Source: Roseovarius autotrophicus (GTDB taxonomy: Bacteria; Pseudomonadota; Alphaproteobacteria; Rhodobacterales; Rhodobacteraceae). Taken from it: a stretch of 64,000 nt of DNA. The position numbers and the translations under genes were made by a program. Where the stretch lies: NCBI RefSeq assembly GCF_018069895.1, contig NZ_JAGQDH010000004.1, positions 186,001-250,000 on the forward strand. The letters run 5' to 3'. This document shows positions 51,699 to 61,730 of this stretch, piece by piece; position 1 is the stretch's first letter, and the number at the start of each line of letters is the position of its first letter. The notes beneath the pieces were generated by a model, which was not told where the DNA came from, did no database searches, and saw only the letters and a list, made by a program, of their open reading frames with translations.

Positions 51699-52151
51699 GT
51701 GTCCCTCAGGATTTTCTTCGCCGCCGCGTTCGGCCTTGCCGTTTCCGCCCCTGCCCTTGCGCAGGAAATCCACATCCTCGATCCCTATGCCCGCGCGGCG
51801 AGCCCCGCCGCCACGACCGGTGCCGCCTTCATGCTGATCGATAATATCGGCGATGCCGATGACCGGCTCGTCGGGGCTGCCTCGCCTGTCGCGCAGATGG
51901 TGCAGATCCACACGCACCGCGAAGAGGACGGCGTGATGAAGATGCTTCATCTCACCGAGGGCCTGCCCATCGGCGCCGGGGACTCTGTGATTCTCGAACG
52001 CGGGGGCCATCACCTGATGTTCATGGGGCTGACCGAAAGCTTCGAGCAGGGCAAAGAGATCCCCCTCACCCTCATCTTCGAGAAATCCGGCGAGATCACG
52101 CTCGACATCCCTGTTGACCTTGCGCGCAAGGCGAAAGGGCACGGTCACTAG
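51699..52151 (+). CDS. periplasmic copper chaperone PCu(A)C, copy 2
   Basis: 150-residue paralogue of the upstream gene. GTG start with AAAAGGAGAGCC just before it. Signal peptide FFAAAFGLAVSAPALA-QE. Copper ligands lie in MVQIHTHREEDGVMKMLHLT and LERGGHHLMFMGLTESFEQG. About half of residues match copy 1, so a local duplication followed by divergence is likely. Confidence 0.92.
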   Translation: MSLRIFFAAAFGLAVSAPALAQEIHILDPYARAASPAATTGAAFMLIDNIGDADDRLVGAASPVAQMVQIHTHREEDGVMKMLHLTEGLPIGAGDSVILERGGHHLMFMGLTESFEQGKEIPLTLIFEKSGEITLDIPVDLARKAKGHGH

Positions 52152-52233
52152 CCGCCCCAAACGGTCAGGGCAGCCGGGTGAAACCGGCGGCCCTGGCGCA
52201 AGACTGGCGCAAAATCCTTGCCCAAGGTCGGAA

Positions 52234-52263
52234 TTGACACGGAGCGCAGCCCTCGCCCATGAT
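52234..52263 (+). promoter_or_regulatory. sigma-70-like promoter of the formate dehydrogenase gene
   Basis: Perfect TTGACA (52234-52239), 18-bp spacer, CATGAT (52258-52263), 31 bp before the start. Confidence 0.5.
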
Positions 52264-52294
52264 CTACCCGTCATGAGAGGCGAGGGAGGAACGC

Positions 52295-55069
52295 ATGGGC
52301 AGCACGATCCGATTCACGCTTGATGGACGCGAGGTCGATGCCGAGGAAGGCCAGACCATCTGGGAGGTGGCCAATGGCCGCGGCCTCAAGATACCGCATC
52401 TGTGCCACAAGCCCGCCCCCGGCTATCGCCCCGACGGCAATTGCCGTGCCTGCATGGTCGAGGTCGAGGGAGAGCGCACGCTCGTGGCCTCCTGTATCCG
52501 CGAGGCGCGCGAGGGCATGGTCGTGACCACCAATTCGCACCGCGCCACGACCGCGCGCAAGATGGTGGTCGAGATGCTTCTGGCTGACCAGCCCGCCCGC
52601 GAGACCGCCCGTGACACCTCCAGCCATCTGTGGGACATGGCCGACGCGAACGGCGTCACGCACAGCCGCTTTCCCAAACTGGAAAAAGACCGCATCCCGC
52701 TTCTGGATGACAGCCATGTGGCAATGCGCGTCAATCTCGACGCATGCATCCAGTGCGGTCTTTGTGTGCGCGCCTGCCGCGAGGTGCAGGTCAATGACGT
52801 GATCGGCATGGCGGGGCGGGGCCACGATACCTATCCCGTCTTCGACTTCGCAGACCCGATGGGCGAGAGCACCTGTGTCGCCTGCGGCGAATGCGTGCAG
52901 GCCTGCCCCACCGGCGCGCTGATGCCCGCCACCGTTCTGGACGATTCGCAGCAGGGCGACAGCGCCGATTTCGACCGCGCGGTGGACAGCATCTGCCCCT
53001 TCTGCGGGGTGGGCTGTCAGGTCTCACTCAAGGTCAAGGGCGATCGCGTCAAGTATGTCGAGGGCATAAACGGCCCCGCCAATGAGGGGCGGCTTTGTGT
53101 CAAGGGGCGGTTCGGCTTCGACTATATCCACCACCCCCACCGCCTGACCAAACCGCTCATCCGCCGCGCGGACGCGCCCGAAAAGGGCCTCAACGTCGAT
53201 CCGGGCAACTGGCGGGCGTTCTTCCGCGAGGCGTCGTGGGACGAGGCGCTGGACTTTGCCGCAGATGGCCTCAAGCGGCTCAAGGAGACGCATGGCGGGC
53301 CTTCCGTCGCAGGCTTCGGCAGCGCCAAATGCACCAATGAAGAGGCCTATCTGTTCCAGAAACTCATCCGGCAGGGCTTTGGCCACAACAACGTGGACCA
53401 TTGCACGCGGCTTTGTCATGCCTCCTCGGTGGCCGCATTGATCGAGAATGTCGGTTCGGGGGCGGTCACGGCCACGTTCAACGAGATCGAGAACGCCGAT
53501 GTGGCCATTGTCATCGGTGCCAACCCGATCGAGAATCACCCCGTCGCCGCCACCTTCTTCAAGCAGTTCACAAAGCGCGGCGGCAAGCTCATCGTGATGG
53601 ACCCACGCGGCGTGGGCCTGCGCCGCTTTGCGACCCACATGCTGCAATTCAAGCCGGGCATGGATGTGGCGATGCTCAACGCGATCATGCACGTCATTGT
53701 CGAGGAGGGGCTTTACGACCAGCAGTATATCGCCGCCTTCACCGAGAACTGGGAGGCGGAGAAGGCGCATCTCGCGCAATTTTCGCCTGAAAAGATGGCG
53801 GAGATCTGCGGCATTCCGCCCGAGACGCTGCGTGCCGTGGCGCGCGATTTCGCCACAGCCAAGGCGGGCATGATCTTCTGGGGAATGGGCATTTCCCAGC
53901 ATATCCACGGCACCGACAATTCCCGTTGCCTTATCTCACTTGCGCTCATGTGCGGCCATGTCGGCCGCCCCGGCACCGGGCTGCACCCGCTGCGCGGGCA
54001 GAACAACGTGCAAGGGGCCTCAGACGCGGGCCTCATCCCGATGTTCCTGCCCGATTACCAGACCGTGACAAGTGACGCGGTGCGCGGCGCCTTCACGCAG
54101 GTCTGGGGCACAGAGGACTTCAGCTCCGAAAAGGGTCTCACCGTGACCGAGATCATGGATGCGGTCCACGCGGGCACGATCCGGGGCATGTATATCCTTG
54201 GCGAGAACCCGGCCATGTCCGACCCGGATGTGGAGCATGCCCGCGACGCGCTGGCCAAGCTCGAACATCTCGTGGTGCAGGATATTTTTCTGACCGAGAC
54301 GGCGAACTATGCCGATGTGATCCTGCCCGCCTCGGCCTTCTACGAGAAGTCCGGCACCGTGACGAACACCAACCGTCAGGTGCAGATGGGCCGCCCGGCC
54401 GTGCCGCCGCCGGGTGATGCGCGCGAGGACTGGGCAATCACCATGGCGCTTGCCAACCGGCTTGACCTTGGCTGGCGCTATGACAGCCCGGCGGATGTCT
54501 TCGCCGAGATGAAGCACAACATGCGCTCGCTCGACAACATCACATGGGAGCGGCTGGAACGCGAGAGCGCCGTCACCTATCCCTGTCCCGCCCCCGATCA
54601 TCCGGGCCACGCGGTGGTATTCGGCGACGGCTTTCCGCGTCCCGAGGGGCGCGCGCGCTTTACCCCCGCCGCAATCATCCCGCCCGACGATGTGCCCGAC
54701 GCCGACTATCCCATGGTGCTCACCACGGGGCGGCAACTGGAGCACTGGCATACCGGCTCGATGACCCGCCGCGCCACGGTTCTCGACGCGGTGGAGCCGG
54801 AGGCGAACTGCTCGCTGCACCCCTCCACGCTGCGCCGCCTCGGGGTGGAACCGGGCGGCATGGTGCGCCTCACCACCAAGCGGGGCTCGATCACGGTGAT
54901 GGCCCGCGCCGACCGCGCGATATCCCCCGACATGGTGTTTCTGCCCTTCGCCTATGTGGAGGCGGCGGCGAATATCCTCACCAACCCGGCGCTTGATCCT
55001 TACGGCAAGATCCCCGAGTTCAAATTCTCGGCGGTGCGCGTCGAGGCCGTGGAGATGGCCGCCCAATGA
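52295..55069 (+). CDS. formate dehydrogenase alpha subunit (Mo/W-bis-MGD, FdsA/FdhF-like)
   Basis: 924-residue multi-domain oxidoreductase. Residues 1-80 are a 2Fe-2S ferredoxin-like domain (PHLCHKPAPGYRPDGNCRAC). A NuoG-like His-Cys part and two 4Fe-4S clusters follow (DACIQCGLCVRACREVQVND; VACGECVQACPTGALMPATV). The MopB domain starts near 230 with ICPFCGVGCQVSLKVKG. Cys370, in NNVDHCTRLCHASSV, is the expected metal ligand, so this is a Cys, not selenocysteine, enzyme. The MGD-binding C-terminus starts at YPMVLTTGRQLEHWHTGSMT. GAGGGAGGAACGC precedes the ATG. No beta, gamma or fdhD gene is adjacent. Confidence 0.9.
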   Translation: MGSTIRFTLDGREVDAEEGQTIWEVANGRGLKIPHLCHKPAPGYRPDGNCRACMVEVEGERTLVASCIREAREGMVVTTNSHRATTARKMVVEMLLADQPARETARDTSSHLWDMADANGVTHSRFPKLEKDRIPLLDDSHVAMRVNLDACIQCGLCVRACREVQVNDVIGMAGRGHDTYPVFDFADPMGESTCVACGECVQACPTGALMPATVLDDSQQGDSADFDRAVDSICPFCGVGCQVSLKVKGDRVKYVEGINGPANEGRLCVKGRFGFDYIHHPHRLTKPLIRRADAPEKGLNVDPGNWRAFFREASWDEALDFAADGLKRLKETHGGPSVAGFGSAKCTNEEAYLFQKLIRQGFGHNNVDHCTRLCHASSVAALIENVGSGAVTATFNEIENADVAIVIGANPIENHPVAATFFKQFTKRGGKLIVMDPRGVGLRRFATHMLQFKPGMDVAMLNAIMHVIVEEGLYDQQYIAAFTENWEAEKAHLAQFSPEKMAEICGIPPETLRAVARDFATAKAGMIFWGMGISQHIHGTDNSRCLISLALMCGHVGRPGTGLHPLRGQNNVQGASDAGLIPMFLPDYQTVTSDAVRGAFTQVWGTEDFSSEKGLTVTEIMDAVHAGTIRGMYILGENPAMSDPDVEHARDALAKLEHLVVQDIFLTETANYADVILPASAFYEKSGTVTNTNRQVQMGRPAVPPPGDAREDWAITMALANRLDLGWRYDSPADVFAEMKHNMRSLDNITWERLERESAVTYPCPAPDHPGHAVVFGDGFPRPEGRARFTPAAIIPPDDVPDADYPMVLTTGRQLEHWHTGSMTRRATVLDAVEPEANCSLHPSTLRRLGVEPGGMVRLTTKRGSITVMARADRAISPDMVFLPFAYVEAAANILTNPALDPYGKIPEFKFSAVRVEAVEMAAQ

Positions 55070-55075
55070 CGCAAC

Positions 55076-55102
55076 GGGGGCGGCCCCCATGTGACCGCCC
55101 CC
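55076..55102. terminator. hairpin after the formate dehydrogenase gene
   Basis: 8-bp stem GGGGGCGG / CCGCCCCC (55076-55083, 55095-55102), 7 bp after the stop; no U-run. Confidence 0.5.
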
Positions 55103-55103
55103 G

Positions 55104-55125
55104 CTTCATCTTGCCATAAATATCC
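55104..55125 (-). repeat. single copy of the ATATTT extragenic repeat
   Basis: Minus-strand GGATATTTATGGCAAGATGA, same pattern as the pairs at 15127 and 58793. Confidence 0.5.
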
Positions 55126-55150
55126 AGCCGCCCTCGGGGCCAGCGCCGCC

Positions 55151-55810
55151 TCAGTTGGGCAGGATGACGATTTCCACCCGGCGATTCAGCGCCCGGCCCT
55201 CTGGCGTCAGATTCGAGGCAACCGGCTGGTCCTCGCCCCGCCCGATGGCGCGGATGCGCCAACCGGGCACGCCGCCCTCCATCAACACATTGGCCACCGC
55301 ACTGGCGCGCCGCTCGGAAAGCTGCTGGTTATAGCTGGCGGCACCGGTGCTGTCGGTATGGCCCACCACCTGAACCGTTGTGTCGGGATACCGTTGCAGG
55401 CTTTGCGCCACCCGGAACAGATCGCTACGCAGGGTCTGCGTCACGGCGAAGCTGTCGACGGCAAAGAGGATGTCCTGCGGCATGGTCAGGATCAGCCGGT
55501 CGCCGGTATTGACGATACGGACATCGTCATTGAGCTGCTGACGCAGTTCCGCCTCCTGCCGGTCGAGTGCCGAGCCGATGGCCGCGCCGCCAAGCGCGCC
55601 GATCACGCCGCCGAGTACCGCGCCCTTGCCCTTGCTGTCACTGACCACGGCACCGGTGCCCGCACCGATGATGCCGCCGATGATCGCGCCCTGCTTGGCT
55701 TTCTGGTTCGAATCGGTCCCGCCACCCACCTGATTTGGATCGGTGCAGGCCGTCACCAGAAGAAGGGCCGCGCCGGAGAAGGCGAGAAGGGTCTTGTTCG
55801 CTCGGATCAT
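55151..55810 (-). CDS. OmpA-family outer-membrane lipoprotein with glycine-zipper
   Basis: 219-residue lipoprotein. Lipobox LLLVTAC at residues 16-22 with Cys22 as lipid site. A glycine-zipper (GAIIGGIIGAGTGAVV, GAVLGGVIGALGGAAIG) follows. The C-terminal OmpA domain binds peptidoglycan: VQVVGHTDSTGAASYNQQLS and LTPEGRALNRRVEIVILPN. Start at 55810 begins the lipoprotein signal; a longer in-frame reading is not needed. Similar to YiaD/Pal-like proteins that tie the outer membrane to the wall. Confidence 0.9.
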   Translation of the reverse strand: MIRANKTLLAFSGAALLLVTACTDPNQVGGGTDSNQKAKQGAIIGGIIGAGTGAVVSDSKGKGAVLGGVIGALGGAAIGSALDRQEAELRQQLNDDVRIVNTGDRLILTMPQDILFAVDSFAVTQTLRSDLFRVAQSLQRYPDTTVQVVGHTDSTGAASYNQQLSERRASAVANVLMEGGVPGWRIRAIGRGEDQPVASNLTPEGRALNRRVEIVILPN

Positions 55811-55871
55811 TGGAATGCCTCTTTGATGAACCTGCCCGATCAAGTCGGGAGTGATCTCATGATATTCAATA

Positions 55872-56747
55872 TCAATCCGGCACCCAAGGCTCATCGGGGG
55901 GAAATTTCGCGCGGTTTCCCGCCGAGCCGTCAGCGCGCGCGCTCTCCCACGCCAGAAGCGCGCGCTTGACCGGCAGCCCCCAGTGATATCCGCCCAGAGC
56001 GCCGGTTTTGCGCAACGCCCGGTGGCACGGGATGAGATAGCTCACCGGGTTGCGCCCCACGGCGGTGCCGACGGCGCGCACGGCGCGGGGATGGCCGATG
56101 GCGCGCGCTATCTCGGAATAGGTGGTGACATGGCCCGACGGGATACTGAGCAGCGCCTCCCATACCTTGATCTGAAACGGCGCGCCGATCATGCAGAGCC
56201 GCGCCTCGCCGTGCCCGGCAAAGGCCGCCGTGACCCAAGCGCCAATCGCCCCGGGCGCCTCCGCATACTGCGCCTCAGGCCAGCGCGCGCGCATGTCCGC
56301 CATGGCGACCTCCCGCCCCGTCTCGGCTGCAAAGGCCAGCCCGCAGAGGCCGCGTTCCGTCCCCATGGCCAGCGCTTCGCCAAAAGGCGTGTCGAACCAG
56401 CCATAGCGGATCACAAGCCCCGCGCCGCCGCGCGCGAACTCGCCGGGGCGCATCGCCTCCCAGCGCAGGAACAGATCGTGCAGCCGCCCCGTCCCCGACA
56501 GCCCCGCCGCCTCCGCCGCCTCCAGCGTGGTAAAGCGTTGCGCCAGCATCTCACGCGCATGACCAAGCGCCAGATATTGCTGATAGCGCTTCGGCGAAAC
56601 CCCGACCCAGGCCGAGAACAGCCGCTGGAAATGCGCCGCACTCATCCCCATCTCGCCTGCCAGTGCCTCAAGCGTCAGCCCCTCGCCGCCCGCGTCGATA
56701 AGGGCGATGGCCCGGCGCATGACATTGTAATGATAGCTCTCGGACAT
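55872..56747 (-). CDS. Ada-like HTH regulator / methylated-DNA-protein cysteine methyltransferase
   Basis: 291-residue fusion. Residues 1-100 are an AraC-type helix-turn-helix (LTLEALAGEMGMSAAHFQRL). The Ogt-type methyltransferase domain follows, with Cys241 in SYLIPCHRALRKTGALGGYH as the suicide acceptor of O6-alkylguanine methyl groups and GHVTTYSEIARAIGHPRAVR as the DNA-contact helix. The N-terminal phosphotriester-repair Ada domain is absent. Expected role: repair and sensing of alkylation damage. Divergent from nth. Confidence 0.9.
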   Translation of the reverse strand: MSESYHYNVMRRAIALIDAGGEGLTLEALAGEMGMSAAHFQRLFSAWVGVSPKRYQQYLALGHAREMLAQRFTTLEAAEAAGLSGTGRLHDLFLRWEAMRPGEFARGGAGLVIRYGWFDTPFGEALAMGTERGLCGLAFAAETGREVAMADMRARWPEAQYAEAPGAIGAWVTAAFAGHGEARLCMIGAPFQIKVWEALLSIPSGHVTTYSEIARAIGHPRAVRAVGTAVGRNPVSYLIPCHRALRKTGALGGYHWGLPVKRALLAWESARADGSAGNRAKFPPDEPWVPD

Positions 56748-56843
56748 AGCGGCCCCCGGTGGTTTTGCCACAAGATAGGCCGCGCGCACGCGCCCCGCGA
56801 CCCGAATGTTGCGCAATCCCCGGTTTCGCGTCATAGACAGGCC

Positions 56844-57488
56844 ATGGTGCGCCAACTCGATTATCACACGATCCGCGAGATCTTTACCCGCTTTCAGGCG
56901 GCAGAGCCCGAGCCGAAGGGCGAGCTCGATCATGTCAACGCCTTCACCTTGCTGGTCGCGGTCGCGCTCTCTGCACAGGCGACTGACGTAGGCGTGAACC
57001 GCGCCACCCGCGCGCTCTTCCAGATCGCCGACACGCCGGACAAGATGCTGGCACTTGGCGAAGATGGGTTGATCGCCCACATCAAGACCATCGGCCTTTA
57101 CCGCAACAAGGCCAGGAACGTGCTCAAACTCAGCCGCATCCTTGTCGAGGAACACGGCGGCGAGGTGCCCAATTCCCGCGCCGCGCTTCAGGCCCTGCCC
57201 GGCGTCGGGCGCAAGACCGCCAATGTCGTGCTCAACATGTGGTGGGGCCATCCGGCGCAGGCGGTCGATACCCATATCTTTCGCATCGGCAACCGCACCG
57301 GCATCTGCCCCGGCAAGGATGTCGAGGCCGTCGAACGCGCGATCGAGGACAATGTTCCCGTCGATTTCCAGCGCCACGCGCATCACTGGCTGATCCTGCA
57401 TGGCCGCTATACCTGCAAGGCGCGAAAACCTGCCTGCGGCACCTGCCTGATCCGCGATCTCTGCCCCTATGAGGACAAGACCCTATGA
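56844..57488 (+). CDS. nth: endonuclease III
   Basis: 214-residue DNA glycosylase/AP lyase for oxidised pyrimidines. The HhH motif LPGVGRKTANVVLNMWWG contains catalytic Lys124, and Asp142 lies in VDTHIFRIGNRT. The 4Fe-4S loop C-x6-C-x2-C-x5-C is CKARKPACGTCLIRDLC near the C-terminus. All expected residues are present. ATG at 56844 begins the domain. Its stop overlaps the kinase start by 4 bp. Confidence 0.95.
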   Translation: MVRQLDYHTIREIFTRFQAAEPEPKGELDHVNAFTLLVAVALSAQATDVGVNRATRALFQIADTPDKMLALGEDGLIAHIKTIGLYRNKARNVLKLSRILVEEHGGEVPNSRAALQALPGVGRKTANVVLNMWWGHPAQAVDTHIFRIGNRTGICPGKDVEAVERAIEDNVPVDFQRHAHHWLILHGRYTCKARKPACGTCLIRDLCPYEDKTL

Positions 57489-58468
57489 CCAAGTATCAGA
57501 TTGTCGGCATCGGCAATGCCATCGTCGATGTGATCGGCCGCTGCGACGACGCCTTTCTTGCCCGCATGGGGATCGAAAAGGGCGTGATGCAACTGATCGA
57601 GACCGAACGCGCAGAATACCTCTATGATCAGATGCCCGAACGGCGGCAGATGCCCGGCGGATCGGTAGCCAATACCGTTGCGGGCCTTAGCGCGCTTGGC
57701 CTCTCGACGGCCTTCATCGGGCGTGTGAGCGACGACGCGCTTGGCCGCTATTACGCCGAGGGGATGCACGCCGTGGGCACAGAGTTCGTGAACCCGCCGC
57801 GTGCGGGTGCGCTGCCCAGCTCGCGCTCGATGATCTTCGTGACGCCCGATGGCGAGCGGTCGATGAACACATATCTTGGCATCTCGACCGACCTTGACGA
57901 GGCCGATGTGCCCGCGGCGGTGGCGGGGCAGGCGCAGATCCTCTTTCTCGAGGGCTATCTCTACGACAAACCCAAGGGTAAGGCGGCCTTCGAGGCGGCG
58001 GCGCAGGCGGCACGCGCGGGTGGTGGCAAGGCGGGCATCACGCTCTCCGATCCGTTCTGTGTCGATCGGCACCGCGAGGATTTCCGCGGGCTGGTCAGAT
58101 CACTCGATTTCGTCATCGGAAACGAGCATGAATGGCGCTCACTTTACCAGACCGACGATCTTGGCGCGGCGCTGGAACAGGCCGCCGCCGAGAGCGGTCT
58201 GATCGTCTGCACGCGCTCGGGGCATGATGTGGTGATGGTCGAGGGCAACGACACTGTGACCGTGCCCGTCACACGCGTTGATCCGGTCGATACGACAGGC
58301 GCGGGCGATCAGTTCGCCGCCGGCTTCCTCTACGGTCTGGCCACGGACAGGCCGCTGGCGGTTGCCGGGCGCATGGGCTGTATCGCGGCGGCAGAGGTCA
58401 TCGGCCATTACGGCGCGCGCCCCGAGGCGGATGTGGCAACACTTTTCGCGGCCGAAGGGCTGATCTGA
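57485..58468 (+). CDS. PfkB family carbohydrate / adenosine kinase
   Basis: 327-residue ribokinase-fold kinase. Signature 1 is PGGSVANTVAGLSALGLSTA, and the nucleotide/catalytic motif is VDTTGAGDQFAAGFLYGLAT with the base Asp. GIGNAIVDVIGRCDDAFLAR at the start and FLEGYLYDKPKGKAAFEAAA fit the adenosine kinase-like branch common in alphaproteobacteria. The exact sugar or nucleoside is not determinable. ATGA overlap with nth. Confidence 0.9.
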   Translation: MTKYQIVGIGNAIVDVIGRCDDAFLARMGIEKGVMQLIETERAEYLYDQMPERRQMPGGSVANTVAGLSALGLSTAFIGRVSDDALGRYYAEGMHAVGTEFVNPPRAGALPSSRSMIFVTPDGERSMNTYLGISTDLDEADVPAAVAGQAQILFLEGYLYDKPKGKAAFEAAAQAARAGGGKAGITLSDPFCVDRHREDFRGLVRSLDFVIGNEHEWRSLYQTDDLGAALEQAAAESGLIVCTRSGHDVVMVEGNDTVTVPVTRVDPVDTTGAGDQFAAGFLYGLATDRPLAVAGRMGCIAAAEVIGHYGARPEADVATLFAAEGLI

Positions 58469-58478
58469 GAGGGGCGCA

Positions 58479-58748
58479 ATGGCGGGCGGCTGGACACGCG
58501 ACGGGGCGGTGAACGAGCAGATCGAGGCATCCATTGCCGACGAACTTGAACGCCTGCGCGCCCGCCGCACCCCGCAAGGCGAGAGCCTGGCGCATTGCGC
58601 CGATTGCGGGGAGCCCATCCCCGAGGCGCGCAGGCAGGCCATTCCCGGCGTCAAGCTCTGCCTGGACTGCGCCGCCGAGCACGACCCGACGACGCGTCCG
58701 CGCGGCGGCATCAACCGGCGCGGCTCGAAGGACAGCCAGTTGAAGTAA
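58479..58748 (+). CDS. small DksA/TraR-type zinc-finger protein
   Basis: 89-residue protein with a short acidic helix followed by a DksA/TraR zinc finger: AHCADCGEPIPEARRQAIPG and VKLCLDCAAEHDPTT, a C-x2-C-x17-C-x2-C pattern. It resembles short DksA-like proteins (YbiI type) that may touch RNA polymerase; the long coiled coil of DksA is missing, so full DksA function is doubtful. It lies 10 bp after the kinase gene. Confidence 0.88.
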   Translation: MAGGWTRDGAVNEQIEASIADELERLRARRTPQGESLAHCADCGEPIPEARRQAIPGVKLCLDCAAEHDPTTRPRGGINRRGSKDSQLK

Positions 58749-58792
58749 GGCAGGGGCCTTGCCCCTCTTGGCCTTCGGCCAATTCACCCCAG

Positions 58793-58956
58793 GATATTTT
58801 CAGCCAGAAGAAACAACGGTTTCTTTACCATTTTCCGACAAGATCGGGGCGCGGTACAGGCGGGGACGCCGATGACCGCGCCAGGAGAAGCACGCAGGTG
58901 TTTCGCGCGGGGGGAATTTTGCGCTCTCCCCGCGTTTCTTCTGGCCTCAAATATCC
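58793..58956. repeat. inverted pair of extragenic GGATATTT elements in a 315-bp gene-free gap
   Basis: Plus-strand GGATATTT-TCA-GCC-AGAAGAAA at 58793-58814 faces its inverse at 58935-58956 (19 of 22 positions match), both preceded on the outer side by GC-rich hairpins. Gap 58749-59063 contains this pair and the rplP terminator, nothing else. Confidence 0.6.
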
Positions 58957-59001
58957 CCGCCGGAGGCTCCGCCGCCTGCCACAGGCGCGATGCGCGATAT
59001 G

Positions 59002-59031
59002 AAAAGCCCCGCGCGATCTCTCGCACGGGGC
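59002..59031 (-). terminator. Rho-independent terminator after rplP
   Basis: On the minus strand, GCCCCG-T-GCGA, loop, TCGC-G-CGGGGC (59006-59031) followed by TTTTC. It ends the rplB-rpsS-rplV-rpsC-rplP transcript 33 bp past the rplP stop. Confidence 0.8.
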
Positions 59032-59063
59032 CAGTCCGTAGGGTGGGTGTCAACCCGCCGATC

Positions 59064-59477
59064 TTACCAGTCCTCGCGGACCACCACACGGGTCTTGATC
59101 GGCAGTTTCATCGCGGCAAGGCGCAGCGCCTCGACCGCAACCGCCTCGCCCACGCCGTCGATCTCGAACATCACGCGGCCGGGCTTGACCTTGCAGACCC
59201 AGCGATCCACCGAACCCTTGCCCTTGCCCATACGAACCTCGATGGGCTTGGCCGAGACCGGCACATCCGGGAAGATGCGGATCCAGACGCGGCCCTGACG
59301 TTTCATGTGGCGGGTCATGGCGCGGCGGGCGGCTTCGATCTGGCGCGCGGTGACACGCTCCGGCTCGGTCGCCTTGAGGCCATAGGTGCCGAAGTTCAGG
59401 TCCGAGCCGCCCTTGGCCTCGCCCTTGATGCGGCCCTTGAACTGCTTGCGGAATTTCGTGCGCTTTGGTTGAAGCAT
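59064..59477 (-). CDS. rplP: 50S ribosomal protein L16
   Basis: 137-residue L16. [20 protein letters not shown] and the later [20 protein letters not shown] are standard. It is the last of five genes in S10-operon order (rplB-rpsS-rplV-rpsC-rplP). A terminator directly follows, whereas rpmC-rpsQ would normally come next. Confidence 0.97.
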   Translation of the reverse strand: MLQPKRTKFRKQFKGRIKGEAKGGSDLNFGTYGLKATEPERVTARQIEAARRAMTRHMKRQGRVWIRIFPDVPVSAKPIEVRMGKGKGSVDRWVCKVKPGRVMFEIDGVGEAVAVEALRLAAMKLPIKTRVVVREDW

Positions 59478-59490
59478 TTTTCAGTCCTCC

Positions 59491-60197
<707 letters not shown>

Positions 60198-60198
<1 letters not shown>

Positions 60199-60578
60199 CA
60201 GGCTTGCTCCTCGAGTTGACGCACCTTGATCGTGAGTTCCGAGAACGGCTTGCGCAGCGCGCCGAACCGGCCGCGTGCGCGCGGACGACCGCGCTTGAGC
60301 ACGAGGTTCTTGCCGACCCATGCCTCTGCGACGATCAGCTCGTCCACATCAAGCCCGTGGTTGTTCTCGGCATTGGCGATCGCCGATTGCAGGCACTTCT
60401 TGACGTCCTGGGCGATCCGCTTGTTCGAAAAGGTCAGGTCGGTCAGCGCCTTGTCCACCTTCTTGCCCCGGATCATCGCGGCAACGAGGTTGAGTTTCTG
60501 CGGGCTCGTGCGCAGCATGCGCAACTTGGCCATCGCTTCGTTATCCGCCACGCGGCGGGGATTCTTCTCCTTGCCCAT
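60198..60578 (-). CDS. rplV: 50S ribosomal protein L22
   Basis: 126-residue L22. ATG at 60578. [20 protein letters not shown] and [20 protein letters not shown] are typical; the beta-hairpin reaching into the exit tunnel is in the [20 protein letters not shown] region. Overlaps rpsC by one base. Confidence 0.97.
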
Positions 60579-60581
60579 GGC

Positions 60582-60860
60582 TTACTTCCTCTTCGCTTTC
60601 TTATCGGCCGCATGCCCGTAATAGGTGCGGGTGGGGGAGTATTCCCCGAACTTCTGGCCGATCATGTCCTCGGTGACGTTCACCGGGATGTGCTTGTGTC
60701 CGTTGTAGACGCCAAACGTGAGACCCACGAATTGCGGCAGGATGGTCGAGCGGCGCGACCAGATCTTGATGACTTCGTTACGCCCCGATTCGCGCGCCGC
60801 CTCGGCCTTTTTCAGGACGTAGGCATCGACGAAGGGGCCTTTCCATACAGAACGTGCCAT
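60582..60860 (-). CDS. rpsS: 30S ribosomal protein S19
   Basis: 92-residue S19. [20 protein letters not shown] and the central [20 protein letters not shown] and [19 protein letters not shown] are diagnostic. Third-last base spacing to rplB is 3 bp. Confidence 0.97.
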   Translation of the reverse strand: MARSVWKGPFVDAYVLKKAEAARESGRNEVIKIWSRRSTILPQFVGLTFGVYNGHKHIPVNVTEDMIGQKFGEYSPTRTYYGHAADKKAKRK

Positions 60861-60863
60861 GTG

Positions 60864-61706
60864 TTAGCGGCCCTTCTTCTTGGCATGACGCGAGCGCACG
60901 ATGAGCTTTTGCGACGCCTTGTTCGTGTTGCGGGTGCGCGCGCCCTTGGTGGGCTTGCCCCAGGGCGTGACCGGATGACGGCCACCCGAGGTGCGGCCCT
61001 CGCCACCACCATGAGGGTGGTCGATCGGGTTCATCACCACGCCGCGGACGCTCGGGCGAATGCCCTTGTGGCGCATCCGGCCAGCCTTGCCGTAATTCTG
61101 GTTCGAGTTGTCCGGGTTGCTGACAGCGCCGACTGTGGCCATGCATTCCTGCCGCACGAGGCGCAACTCGCCCGAGGAGAGCCGGATCTGCGCATAGCCG
61201 CCATCGCGGCCGACGAATTGCGCATAGGTGCCTGCAGCGCGCGCGATCTGCCCGCCCTTGCCGGCCTTGAGCTCGATGTTGTGGACGATCGTGCCGATGG
61301 GCATCCCCGAGAACGGCATCGCGTTGCCCGGCTTGATATCGGCCTTGGCCGAAGCAATCACCTGATCACCGACAGCAAGGCGCTGCGGCGCAAGGATATA
61401 GGCCTGCTCGCCATCCTCGTAGCGGATGAGCGCGATAAAGGCGGTTCGGTTGGGATCGTATTCGATCCGCTCGACGGTTGCCGGGATGTCGAACTTGGTG
61501 CGTTTGAAATCAACGATCCGATAGAGGCGTTTCGCCCCGCCGCCCTTGCGGCGCATCGTGATTCGTCCGGTGTTGTTGCGGCCACCGTTCTTGGTCAGAC
61601 CCTCGGTGAGGGCCTTGACCGGACGGCCTTTCCACAGCTCCGAACGGTCGATCAGCACCAGCCCGCGCTGGCCCGGCGTCGTCGGCTTGTACGACTTGAG
61701 TGCCAT
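60864..61706 (-). CDS. rplB: 50S ribosomal protein L2
   Basis: 280-residue L2. [20 protein letters not shown] at the start, the RNA-binding [20 protein letters not shown] region, and the conserved [20 protein letters not shown] near the C-terminus, which lies by the peptidyl-transferase centre. rplW, its usual upstream neighbour, is absent; arfB is the next gene. The 5' leader forms several strong hairpins. Confidence 0.97.
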   Translation of the reverse strand: MALKSYKPTTPGQRGLVLIDRSELWKGRPVKALTEGLTKNGGRNNTGRITMRRKGGGAKRLYRIVDFKRTKFDIPATVERIEYDPNRTAFIALIRYEDGEQAYILAPQRLAVGDQVIASAKADIKPGNAMPFSGMPIGTIVHNIELKAGKGGQIARAAGTYAQFVGRDGGYAQIRLSSGELRLVRQECMATVGAVSNPDNSNQNYGKAGRMRHKGIRPSVRGVVMNPIDHPHGGGEGRTSGGRHPVTPWGKPTKGARTRNTNKASQKLIVRSRHAKKKGR

Positions 61707-61730
61707 GCTTTCTGTCTTCCGTTAGCTAAT

